15,737 nt of DNA from positions 1 to 15,737 of the forward strand of contig JAAZON010000326.1 of the NCBI GenBank assembly GCA_012797725.1, given 5' to 3'. The stretch comes from SAR324 cluster bacterium (GTDB lineage Bacteria > Bdellovibrionota > UBA2361 > JAAZON01). Under the pieces are notes generated by a model. It worked only from the letters and a program-made list of their open reading frames with translations, was not told where the DNA came from and did not search any database. The stretch's first letter is position 1, and each line of letters begins with the position of its first letter. Below are positions 1-6,901 of the stretch, one piece after another. The translations under genes and the position numbers were made by a program.

Positions 1-1
1 A

Positions 2-847
2 TTATCACAGCATGAAAAGTTAGCAAGGGCAAATAACATACGTTTTGAAAGAATAAGAACTGCTCTTCTTGATGATGTAAAGGAAGCAACACCTCCATTT
101 CGTAAGTTGCGGGAGACGGAAGCTTTACTGACGGAAATTAGAGACATAAAGGGAAAAAATAAGCGCATTGAGAACTCATCAAAAGTGCTTTTAGATAGAA
201 AGCAATCGCAGGAAAAGGTCGTTGTACTTGCTAAGGAACGTTCAGCTCTTAGCAAGAAAGAGATTACTAAGATCGCCTCAAAGAGCGAGAAGCTCAAAGA
301 GACTCAAGCAACAGAATACAATGCCTCTATGCAAGCCTACATTCAAAATCGAAAAGCTTACGATTTCTTCGAAGGTGCCAGAGAAAATACCCAATCGATT
401 GAAGTCTACAGTCCAGAGCTGAAGTTTGGTCAAGACACTTCTGTCTCAAATTGCTATAGAGGCCTGGAGCAAGCATTTCAAGTGCAACTTCAGCAGAAAG
501 TTCCTTTCAATGCGGAGATTAAGCCAAGCACAGCAGGCGCTCGAGATTCTAGCGATCCGCAGAGTTCTTCGAGCAAGATGCAGTGCTTTGAAAATGAAAA
601 TGTTCTTGCCTTCCAATACACGGCAAAGGATGGCGGAGCATTCAATGTTGAATTAAGTGCCATAGGTAAGAATTTACGTGTTTTTGTGCTCCCTAGCGTG
701 GAGAAAGACAGAAGAGTGCTTCAAGGGGAAAGGATAAAACTTCAGCAAGAACTCTCCGAACATGGCTTTATCGTCAAAGAATTCATAGTACGAGGAAACA
801 GTTATGTTGGATCTGGAGAGGTTCTGACTAAGAAGGTGACTCTATGA
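2..847 (+). CDS. SctP-like type III secretion protein with SctO-like coiled coil (5' end outside window)
   Basis: The frame is open from the left edge to a TGA at 845-847, so the gene starts outside the window; 281 residues are visible. The first ~120 visible residues are very rich in Lys, Glu, Arg and Ala and look like a long coiled coil, as in the FliJ/SctO stalk protein. A Ser/Gln/Pro-rich linker follows. The last ~85 residues resemble the FliK/SctP C-terminal fold: short strands, then a helix (LQQELSEHGFIVKEFIV) like the end of needle- or hook-length regulators. In SctP that domain contacts the SctU cytoplasmic domain to switch substrate specificity. Its stop overlaps the sctR start (ATGA), so it belongs to the export operon, in the position where sctO/P/Q normally lie. 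The TTG at 107 is probably only an internal codon. Identity is inferred from weak similarity and gene order. Confidence 0.5.
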   Translation, partial: LSQHEKLARANNIRFERIRTALLDDVKEATPPFRKLRETEALLTEIRDIKGKNKRIENSSKVLLDRKQSQEKVVVLAKERSALSKKEITKIASKSEKLKETQATEYNASMQAYIQNRKAYDFFEGARENTQSIEVYSPELKFGQDTSVSNCYRGLEQAFQVQLQQKVPFNAEIKPSTAGARDSSDPQSSSSKMQCFENENVLAFQYTAKDGGAFNVELSAIGKNLRVFVLPSVEKDRRVLQGERIKLQQELSEHGFIVKEFIVRGNSYVGSGEVLTKKVTL

Positions 848-1524
848 TGAGCATACATCCCTATTGGCTTATAATAGCAAGCAGCATGTTTGCCTTAATA
901 CCAGTTGGGCTTGCTCTCGTCACCTCATACATGAAGGTAAGTATAGTGCTTGGAATGTTAAGAAGTGGGCTTGGTACACCCCAAGTTCCGTCAGGTAGTG
1001 TGATAATGGCGCTTTCCTTCGCTTTAACTGCATTCATTATGGCTCCAGTTGCTAAAGAAAGTGCGGAAATTATAGCAAGTCAGAAGCTCCCTTCCTTCAA
1101 AGAGAGCCCATCGCTGCAGTCATTAAAGAGTTTAATTCTTATTCTGGATCCATGGAAGAAGTTTATGAACTCACAAGCTGGAGAGAGTGAAAAGAGATTC
1201 TTTAGGGAGATGAGAATGAGCTTTCTTAAAAAGGCAGGAAAACCATTGGATGATGAAGGAGAAGGGGATCTCCCAAAGACGTTGCAAATAGTGCTCCCTG
1301 CTTTCGTCTTTTCTGAATTGAAGGAAGCTTTTGCCATGGCCTTTGTTGTGTTATTGCCCTTTTTGATAATTGATCTTGTGGTAGCTAATATCTTGGTCGG
1401 ACTTGGAATGTATATGGTCAGTCCCGTAATGATATCACTCCCACTAAAATTATTTTTATTTGTTGGCTCAGACGCTTGGATGTTTCTAGCTAGAGGTTTG
1501 GTAGAGTCATATCAAATAACTTAG
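844..1524 (+). CDS. sctR: Type III secretion export apparatus protein SctR (FliP/YscR family)
   Basis: Inner-membrane core subunit of the export gate; in characterised systems five SctR subunits form most of the pore with SctS and SctT. The 226-residue product has the family layout: an N-terminal hydrophobic segment, the conserved SYMKVSIVLGMLRSGLGTPQ region, a second hydrophobic segment, a charged periplasmic loop of about 90 residues, and a C-terminal pair of hydrophobic segments around LPFLIIDLVVANILVGLGMY and VSPVMISLPLKLFLFV. The terminal SDAWMFLARGLVESY resembles non-flagellar SctR (D-x-W) more than FliP. The ATG at 844 overlaps the upstream stop; ATG 847 is an alternative. Order R-S-T-U is typical of type III operons. 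Confidence 0.93.
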   Translation: MMSIHPYWLIIASSMFALIPVGLALVTSYMKVSIVLGMLRSGLGTPQVPSGSVIMALSFALTAFIMAPVAKESAEIIASQKLPSFKESPSLQSLKSLILILDPWKKFMNSQAGESEKRFFREMRMSFLKKAGKPLDDEGEGDLPKTLQIVLPAFVFSELKEAFAMAFVVLLPFLIIDLVVANILVGLGMYMVSPVMISLPLKLFLFVGSDAWMFLARGLVESYQIT

Positions 1525-1527
1525 TTT

Positions 1528-1818
1528 GTGTACGAGAGTGGATGGATCTTTCTTAAAATGTTTGAAGAGTTTGTTCTCAGAGCATTAATTCTAACGGCCA
1601 TATGCTCGGGTGTGCCTCTAGCCTGCTCGTCATTTTTTGGGCTTCTTATAGCCTTTATTCAATCAGCCATTCAGGTTCAGGAGCAAAGCTTTTTGTTTCT
1701 TGTGAAGTTGACAGTTGTGACAAGCCTAGTCATATACGGATGGGGCTGGGCCTTCGAAGCATTTAAACAACTTGTTCGTGACACTTTTCTAGGGCTTTCA
1801 ATGTTTGGAGCGCTTTAA
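1528..1818 (+). CDS. sctS: Type III secretion export apparatus protein SctS (FliQ/YscS family)
   Basis: Small inner-membrane export-gate subunit with two hydrophobic hairpin segments around residues 18-45 and 58-78. The family signature between them is visible as IQSAIQVQEQSFLFLVKL, matching the QAATQIxEQTL region of FliQ/SctS. The GTG at 1528 gives 96 residues, slightly long for the family (about 86-90). The in-frame ATG at 1558 would give 86 residues and is a real alternative; neither has a strong Shine-Dalgarno. The stop overlaps the sctT start (TAATG at 1816-1820), so translation is probably coupled. No substrate or partner specificity can be read from the sequence. Confidence 0.92.
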   Translation: MYESGWIFLKMFEEFVLRALILTAICSGVPLACSSFFGLLIAFIQSAIQVQEQSFLFLVKLTVVTSLVIYGWGWAFEAFKQLVRDTFLGLSMFGAL

Positions 1819-2552
1819 TGGAAGCTTCGATATATCAAGTTCTAGTAGCTGTATTCTTGCGATCTTTGGGGTTCTTTAGTGTGTTGCCAATCCCACTAAA
1901 TATCACTGGGCTTAGCATTCGTGTCGCGTTGGCAAGTGCTCTAAGCTTGTTTTATTGCACTTTAATTCCACCTTGTGGGACTCTTTCTCTTCTAGGAAGT
2001 TTCACGCAACTTTTAGTCGGACTTAGCCTTTCTCTGCCCTTGTTGCTTTTCGTCAGTGCCGTTTCTGGGATTGGAGAATGTTTGGATGCTTTTAGAGGAC
2101 AAACTCTAGCAGCCATGTATGATCTTTCAGGCAGCAGTCCACTCTCTGTTAGTAGTGCCCTTCTTAGACATTATGGCTGGGCCTTTCTTCTGATTGTCGG
2201 CGGAGCTGAAGCTAATGCTCAAGTAATCGGAGAGAGCTTTTCCACCATTCCCCTAAATTTCCTTGCGCCAGAGGAAATCGTTGTAAATGCCCAACGCATG
2301 ATTAGTCTCAGTGTCCTATCCCTTAAGCATATGGTTCTGGTTGTACTTCCTCTCGGCATTTGTTGTATATTGGTTGAAGGTATTGGGGGACTAATTGGAA
2401 GAATTGCATCTGGCCTGAATGTTTATGGTGAAAGTTTTCAGATAAAAAGCTTTCTAAGTCTTCTTTCAATTTATGGTTTAGTTCGAGTAGGAGTTCTTGA
2501 AAATTTCCAGACATTTATCTACTCATTGCAGCAAAGTATTGTGTCTTTCTAG
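1818..2552 (+). CDS. sctT: Type III secretion export apparatus protein SctT (FliR/YscT family)
   Basis: Export-gate subunit of 244 residues, of usual or slightly short length for SctT/FliR, with about six hydrophobic segments. The family hallmark is visible at residues ~90-110 as GECLDAFRGQTLAAMYDLSG, corresponding to the GELIDNQRGATIAQxxDP region. It is followed by a small, hydrophobic-rich segment (HYGWAFLLIVGG) and a C-terminal hydrophobic segment ending in a short polar tail. With SctR and SctS it forms the protein-conducting channel across the inner membrane. The start overlaps the sctS stop, and sctU follows after 15 nt. Confidence 0.92.
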   Translation: MEASIYQVLVAVFLRSLGFFSVLPIPLNITGLSIRVALASALSLFYCTLIPPCGTLSLLGSFTQLLVGLSLSLPLLLFVSAVSGIGECLDAFRGQTLAAMYDLSGSSPLSVSSALLRHYGWAFLLIVGGAEANAQVIGESFSTIPLNFLAPEEIVVNAQRMISLSVLSLKHMVLVVLPLGICCILVEGIGGLIGRIASGLNVYGESFQIKSFLSLLSIYGLVRVGVLENFQTFIYSLQQSIVSF

Positions 2553-2567
2553 AGCCAGGAGAGATGC

Positions 2568-3335
2568 ATGTCAGATGAAAAACCCTTTGAACCTAGTCCA
2601 CGGAAGTTAAGAGAAGCTCGAAAAAAGGGCCAAGTATTTAGGAGTCCACTTCTCAACACCGCTATTTTGTTCTGTTTTCTTAGTATTATTCTAATTTTTA
2701 GTATTAATATTAGTTGGTTACGTTTTAAAATACTGTTAGAATATCTTTTGATCAAGGGATTCACTAATCCTGCTCTTAGTTTTCGGGAGAGTGCTATTCT
2801 TATACTTGAGCTTCTTTTTCCAACTTTGCTGGCTTTAGGGCTTGCGGGTTTTATTCTGGAAATCACTCAGGTTGGGACTGGTTGGTCCCCGATGGCAGGA
2901 GCTGGATTGAAGGTGTCAGAGGGAACTAAGAGGATTGTGAACGGATTTGCACGTATCCACCATGTTGCGCTTAAGGCTACTTGCTTGATGTTTCTTCTTA
3001 TTTACCTTGTTTGGGAGAATTTCCCTTCTGCCCAATTTATAAGCCTCGATTCGCAATCTGTCGTGCTTGCTGCATGCCAGAAACTTCTAATTGCGATTTG
3101 GGCTCCTATCTGTGCTGCTTTGCTTTTGATGGGGGTAATTGAGTTTGTCTTTAAGCGAAAGAAATTTCTGTCAGATCTCTCAATGTCCTTGGAAGAGCTA
3201 CGACAAGAGCTTCGAGAAGACGAAGGAGACCCTCATATTAAGGCTGCCAGACAGCAAATCGCAAGAAGCATGGCCTATGACGAGCTTGTTTCGCAGGTAC
3301 GCACATCGAGAGTGTTGGTTGTTGAGAGAGCATGA
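2568..3335 (+). CDS. sctU: SctU transmembrane half, ending at the autocleavage site (FlhB/YscU family)
   Basis: Inner-membrane switch protein of the export apparatus. The N-terminus is typical (EPSPRKLREARKKGQVFRS, residues 8-26), followed by four hydrophobic segments at about 29-49, 74-98, 133-150 and 168-194, and the cytoplasmic linker with the family motif LSMSLEELRQELREDEGDPH (203-222). Normal SctU is about 350 residues and continues through VxxxxVVVTNPTH into a folded cytoplasmic domain. Here the protein stops at residue 255, in RVLVVERA: E253 sits where the cleavage-site Asn should be, and only two residues follow. No N-P-T-H and no cytoplasmic domain occur in any frame just downstream, so a simple local frameshift does not explain this. 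A matching stand-alone domain lies at 6567-6824. An AGGAG six bases upstream supports ATG 2568. Confidence 0.93.
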   Translation: MSDEKPFEPSPRKLREARKKGQVFRSPLLNTAILFCFLSIILIFSINISWLRFKILLEYLLIKGFTNPALSFRESAILILELLFPTLLALGLAGFILEITQVGTGWSPMAGAGLKVSEGTKRIVNGFARIHHVALKATCLMFLLIYLVWENFPSAQFISLDSQSVVLAACQKLLIAIWAPICAALLLMGVIEFVFKRKKFLSDLSMSLEELRQELREDEGDPHIKAARQQIARSMAYDELVSQVRTSRVLVVERA

Positions 3336-3370
3336 GACTAGCTAATTTTTAAGAAGCGCTCGAAAGAATA

Positions 3371-4507
3371 ATGCGCAACACATCAAGCCTTCAAGAGGCA
3401 TTAGCTGGAGTTTGTGCTTTTATCGGAAGTTCTTTTGGTTGTGATTGTGTTCATATCTTCTATTATCACTCGAATGAACTAATTCATCGTCACTGGGGAG
3501 CGCTGAAGGTCAAGTCAAAGAATGAAGTCCGGCTCTTCTCTATTAAAGAGAACTCATTGAACTTCAAAGATGCACCAATAAATACTCCTGTTTTTATTTC
3601 TGATCTAAACCGGATTGCGCCTCGAACAGAACTTGTTGAATTGCTTCAAAAGGAAGGAAACCACTCCTTTGCCCTTATTCCCATAGTATTTGCCTCTGAG
3701 TTGGTGGGGTGGATCGAATGTTATGACAGACGACAAGCTCATGTCTGGAGGAGGGAAGAGCAAACCCTTTTAACAGTTCTGTCAGTGCGAGTTCCTATAA
3801 TCTTAAGAGAAAGGCCTCAAATATTGGAGGACTTGGAACAAGGAATCCAAGAAACCTCTGGGCAAGAAATAGAAGTACCTAGTCCGGGCGAGGTGTACTA
3901 TGAAAAACTAAGTGAAGTTCAGCAAGAATACAAAAGGCTTCTTGAATATGGGAACTTCGTGTTGTTGAGAACCAACCCAGATTTCGCAATTATTGATGTT
4001 CAGGGGGATACTGAACGGATATTGGGTTTGACGGCATCAGAAATGCTGAATGATGCCGATATCTGGGCTAGGATTCTGTCGACTAAAACCCGTTTATTGT
4101 TCGTACAAAAGATACGTGAAGTAAAAAAGACAAGTTCTGAACTTAACGATGAACTTAAATTTATCCATGTTAAAACAGGACAGGAGAGATGGATTCTATT
4201 TAGAGGAGTTCCATTATTTTCATCTTCCAAGGAATTAATAGGGTGGGAAGCAATTGCTCTTGATATAACAGAAAAGAAACAGGCAGAAGAATCGTTAGTT
4301 CAAGAGAAGCGCAGGCTACAAGCCCTTTATGAAGTTGCACATGCTTCTCAATCGACTGCAGAGCCAGAAATCATTGCGCTTCGCATTCTTAGGACTCTTA
4401 GGCATGCTACACATTCTCCAGTTGGATTTGTTGCCTTGCTCAATTCAACCACTAGCCTTTTTGAACTAGTTGCTGCTGAGGGGTTTGTCGAGCAGGAAGT
4501 GTATTAA
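3371..4507 (+). CDS. GAF-PAS-GAF sensor module, N-terminal part of an interrupted hybrid histidine kinase
   Basis: A 378-residue cytoplasmic sensor fragment without signal peptide or membrane segments. Domains in order: a GAF-like domain at ~5-145 (ALIPIVFASELVGWIECYDR is the typical penultimate strand region), a linker, a PAS domain with PAC-like end at ~190-310 (ending GWEAIALDITEKKQAEESL, a classic PAS exit), and the first half of a second GAF domain from ~316 (LQALYEVAHASQST to LFELVAAEGFVEQE). The frame then meets TAA at 4505-4507 in the middle of that GAF fold and continues open in the same frame for 691 more codons. It is therefore best read as the 5' part of one kinase gene of about 1,070 codons. 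It starts 35 nt after sctU with a weak Shine-Dalgarno. Ligands are unknown. If made alone it has no kinase domain. Confidence 0.8.
   Translation: MRNTSSLQEALAGVCAFIGSSFGCDCVHIFYYHSNELIHRHWGALKVKSKNEVRLFSIKENSLNFKDAPINTPVFISDLNRIAPRTELVELLQKEGNHSFALIPIVFASELVGWIECYDRRQAHVWRREEQTLLTVLSVRVPIILRERPQILEDLEQGIQETSGQEIEVPSPGEVYYEKLSEVQQEYKRLLEYGNFVLLRTNPDFAIIDVQGDTERILGLTASEMLNDADIWARILSTKTRLLFVQKIREVKKTSSELNDELKFIHVKTGQERWILFRGVPLFSSSKELIGWEAIALDITEKKQAEESLVQEKRRLQALYEVAHASQSTAEPEIIALRILRTLRHATHSPVGFVALLNSTTSLFELVAAEGFVEQEVY
4494..4499 (+). promoter_or_regulatory. Possible internal ribosome binding site for reinitiation after the in-frame TAA
   Basis: AGGAAG at 4494-4499 lies eight bases before the TTG at 4508, which directly follows the TAA at 4505-4507. 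This would let ribosomes reinitiate on the kinase-bearing half. It could equally be chance, because the sequence codes for Q-E-V inside a GAF domain. Confidence 0.3.
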
Positions 4508-6583
4508 TTGACAGATTCCATCAACTCAGCAGCTCGAACAAAGAATCTTTTGAAGCTTCAGAATGGAAGGATAGAGGATCTACAGAAGGAAAAAATATTC
4601 AAACTATCAACAAATTCGAATCTTAGAAGTGCTATAATTATGCCTCTTATTTCAGAAGATATGGTTGGCGGAGTGCTTTTCCTGGCCCGGCGAAGTCCTA
4701 GAGAATATTCAGAAGAAGATCTCTCAATTGTCCAAATCGCATGTAATCAAGTGGCCGTACGCATAAAACAAGCGCAATATCATATTGACGAACGAAAAGC
4801 TGCAGATTCAATAGGCGTGCTCTATCGTTTGAGTCATGAATTGTCAAAGTACTTGACTCCTCGTGAAGTGTCGGAGCATGCAGTTCGAATCATATCAGAA
4901 GAAATGCCATGCCGACGAATATGGCTTGGTGTCATGAACGAGCAAAGAACTCATGTCGCAGGACATGCGGGCTTCGGGCCAGGGATCAGGCAACAGATTA
5001 TTCAACTTCAACTCGAGTTGGATTTGCGGCATGAGTTTTTTGATGAAGCTATTGAGTCTCGCAAACCAGTTATTGTTCAACCTGGACAGAAAATGGATTG
5101 CTCGGGATTGGAAAAAATCATACGAAAGCTTTCCCCGCAGGCCTTTGTTATTGTGCCACTTGTTTCACTTGGGCAAGTGGTAGGAGTCCTTGTATTGGAG
5201 CCTCAGAATCCATCCATCTTTTTCGGAGAGGGAAGGCTGCCTCTTCTTATGAATATTGCAAATGAGATTGCCACGGTGCTATTGGGGCGAAGGTTCGAAG
5301 CTAAAGTCGCAGATACTGAGAAAATGAAGATGGCGGGGCTTCTAGCTTCGGGTGTCTCTCACAATTTCAATAATCTTCTTCAGACAATAATGGGTCATGC
5401 CTCATTAATTCAGATGCAGTCAACACCATCTTCTCGCATTGAAGATTCGGCAAGGCGAATTATTGAGGCATCTGGAAAAGGTGCTGCGCTGGTTAATCAA
5501 TTGATGACCGTATCATCCAGGAATATTTTTTCTCGAAAGAATATATCTGTAAACAAATTGTTCCAAGAATCCAGGGACTTTTACAAGTCTGTTCTTGGGC
5601 CAGAAGTGTCACTTGAAATTGATTTAGAGGACGGTATCCCCAGTGTGTTGGCAGATTACTCGCAGATCCAACAAGTGATAACAAACCTGCTACTGAACTC
5701 TAAAGACGCCATTGAAGGAAGACGAGATGGCTTTGTGAAATTGCAAACCCGAAGGGTTAGGGTGGCCTCAGGCGAAGTTTCAACCGATTTGGCACCGGGA
5801 TCATATATTCGTATAGATGTTCAGGACAACGGACGAGGAATGAACGAGGAAGTCCAAAGCCGATGCTTTGAACCTTTTTTTACAACGAAAGGACGAGATC
5901 CTCAGAGTGGAGTGGGACTAGGGGGCTCGGGGCTTGGCCTATCATCGGCCTACTCAATACTACGACAGCACGCAGGTTATATTGGCGTAAAAAGTCAGGA
6001 GGGCTCAGGCACTATTTTTAGCATCTATTTGCCACTCCTCCATCCGGCAGTGGAAAAAGAGGAGATCCTTCGAGAAGAATCCGTGAGTCGAAAGAGAGCC
6101 GATGTTCATGTATTTAGCAGTGATATGGTGGTGATATCTGCCGTCAAGCTTTCTCTTGATGCCTTTGGCCTACTTAATTATGTATCTTCCAATAGTGATG
6201 ATCTAAAGAGTGAAATAACAGGGAAGGAAGATTTTCATGGAATATTGATAGTTGATCTTGATGATTCTGATATCCAAATAAATAAAATCGCTTCCAAACG
6301 CGGGAAAGTGGCTAAAGACTTGCGATGTATTTTTGTAGGTAGAGACTTGGAGCGTTGGCAGAAGTTCGTTCAGAAATTCAAGCATGCGGAGTTTGTCAAG
6401 AAACCGTTGGGTGCGTGGAGTTTGCACACTTCATTAAGTAGATTGCTTTCCTTGCGAGAAATCGGTCCATTGTCCAAGGAAATTGAAGTTTCAAAAGAAG
6501 CAGCCCCGCCTAAGAAGAAAAGGAGAAGAACGGCAAAACGAAATGCTACTGGTAATGGAGAAAGAGATGAAGAAATGCTTTAA
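4508..6583 (+). CDS. Hybrid sensor histidine kinase (GAF-GAF-HisKA-HATPase-receiver-like), C-terminal part of the interrupted gene
   Basis: A 691-residue fragment in the same frame as the preceding ORF. It opens with the second half of a GAF domain (~40-90, SAIIMPLISEDMVGGVLFLA), then a complete GAF (~100-262) and a NtrB-like dimerisation/phosphoacceptor helix with H285 in SGVSHNFNNLL. The ATPase domain has the N box (ITNLLLNSKDAI, 391-402), G1 (DNGRGM, 440-445), F box (CFEPFFTTK) and G2 (GLGGSGLGL). The kinase core therefore looks intact. A C-terminal receiver-like domain (~531-650) keeps an Asp-rich strand end (IVDLDDSD, 581-588) and a KKP (631-633) but lacks the usual acidic pair at its start, so phosphotransfer there is doubtful. 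The tail 668-679 is strongly basic. The TTG at 4508 abuts the upstream stop, with AGGAAG eight bases before it. The 3' end overlaps the next gene by 17 nt. Confidence 0.83.
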   Translation: MTDSINSAARTKNLLKLQNGRIEDLQKEKIFKLSTNSNLRSAIIMPLISEDMVGGVLFLARRSPREYSEEDLSIVQIACNQVAVRIKQAQYHIDERKAADSIGVLYRLSHELSKYLTPREVSEHAVRIISEEMPCRRIWLGVMNEQRTHVAGHAGFGPGIRQQIIQLQLELDLRHEFFDEAIESRKPVIVQPGQKMDCSGLEKIIRKLSPQAFVIVPLVSLGQVVGVLVLEPQNPSIFFGEGRLPLLMNIANEIATVLLGRRFEAKVADTEKMKMAGLLASGVSHNFNNLLQTIMGHASLIQMQSTPSSRIEDSARRIIEASGKGAALVNQLMTVSSRNIFSRKNISVNKLFQESRDFYKSVLGPEVSLEIDLEDGIPSVLADYSQIQQVITNLLLNSKDAIEGRRDGFVKLQTRRVRVASGEVSTDLAPGSYIRIDVQDNGRGMNEEVQSRCFEPFFTTKGRDPQSGVGLGGSGLGLSSAYSILRQHAGYIGVKSQEGSGTIFSIYLPLLHPAVEKEEILREESVSRKRADVHVFSSDMVVISAVKLSLDAFGLLNYVSSNSDDLKSEITGKEDFHGILIVDLDDSDIQINKIASKRGKVAKDLRCIFVGRDLERWQKFVQKFKHAEFVKKPLGAWSLHTSLSRLLSLREIGPLSKEIEVSKEAAPPKKKRRRTAKRNATGNGERDEEML
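6557..6560 (+). promoter_or_regulatory. Shine-Dalgarno that sets the start of the stand-alone SctU C-domain
   Basis: GGAG at 6557-6560 stands six bases before ATG 6567, inside the last codons of the kinase gene. It favours ATG 6567 over the upstream in-frame candidates at 6483 (TTG), 6543 and 6555 (ATG). That places the first residue three positions before the residue equivalent to the cleavage-site Pro of SctU. Confidence 0.55.
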
Positions 6584-6824
6584 CACAGCAGTGGGTCTTA
6601 GATATCGAGAGAATATTGACTCGGCTCCATCGGTTACTATTAAAGGCTTCAACTTTGAAGCAGATGAAATTGTGAAAATAGCAGAACGTTTTGGAATTCC
6701 TGTGGTAGAAAAACCAGAGGTTGCAAGAGGGTTGAGATATTTTGATGAGGGAGAAGAGATTCCTGAAGAATTGTATGAAGCGGTGGCGATTATTCTAAAT
6801 GGGATTGAGAAGGCAAAAAGATAG
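6567..6824 (+). CDS. Stand-alone SctU/FlhB cytoplasmic C-domain lacking the NPTH motif
   Basis: An 85-residue soluble protein corresponding to the FlhB/SctU fragment released by autocleavage. In FlhB/SctU the fragment begins PTHYAVALRY; here MKKCFNTAVGLRY aligns with K3-C4-F5-N6 in place of N-P-T-H, after which AVGLRY fits. The rest is canonical: APSVTIKG (20-27), IVKIAERFGIPVVEKPEVAR (35-54, with the P-x-x-A-R-x-L signature of full SctU/FlhB) and EEIPEELYEAVAIIL (63-77). It would bind the membrane half of SctU and take part in substrate switching. It overlaps the kinase gene by 17 nt, so it is probably translationally coupled and in the same operon as sctU. The main alternative is a FlhX/YlqH-type stand-alone FlhB-like protein; the retained A-R-x-L signature and location favour a split SctU. 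Confidence 0.82.
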   Translation: MKKCFNTAVGLRYRENIDSAPSVTIKGFNFEADEIVKIAERFGIPVVEKPEVARGLRYFDEGEEIPEELYEAVAIILNGIEKAKR

Positions 6825-6834
6825 AGAGTTTGAT

Positions 6835-6883
6835 ATCGGATTGTTTTCAGCCAGGCGGAAGCTTGGCTCTCCGTGTTTCCGAT
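6835..6883. terminator. Nested inverted repeat between convergent operons, possible bidirectional terminator
   Basis: An 8-bp stem, 6849-6856 with 6861-6868 (one G-T pair), closes a GGAA tetraloop of the GNRA type. An outer 6-bp arm, ATCGGA at 6835-6840 and TCCGAT at 6878-6883, encloses it. It lies between the convergent stop codons at 6824 and 6902. There is no T-run on either strand directly after the stem, so this is not a textbook intrinsic terminator. Confidence 0.4.
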
Positions 6884-6901
6884 GCAACTTGTTAATGTTC
6901 T

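Noticed and set aside
2549..2866. Antisense ORFs over sctT/sctU, the kinases, hox and accD genes
   Set aside because: They lie opposite strong known genes, have no recognisable domains, and have the composition expected of reverse-frame shadows.
3139..3345. Frame-shifted ORF over the sctU 3' end as the missing cytoplasmic domain
   Set aside because: Its translation has no similarity to the FlhB/SctU C-domain and no NPTH; it is a shadow of sctU.
6483..6566. Longer forms of the SctU C-domain starting at TTG 6483, ATG 6543 or ATG 6555
   Set aside because: They lie deep in the kinase ORF, code for a basic, unconserved leader, and lack a site as well placed as GGAG before ATG 6567.
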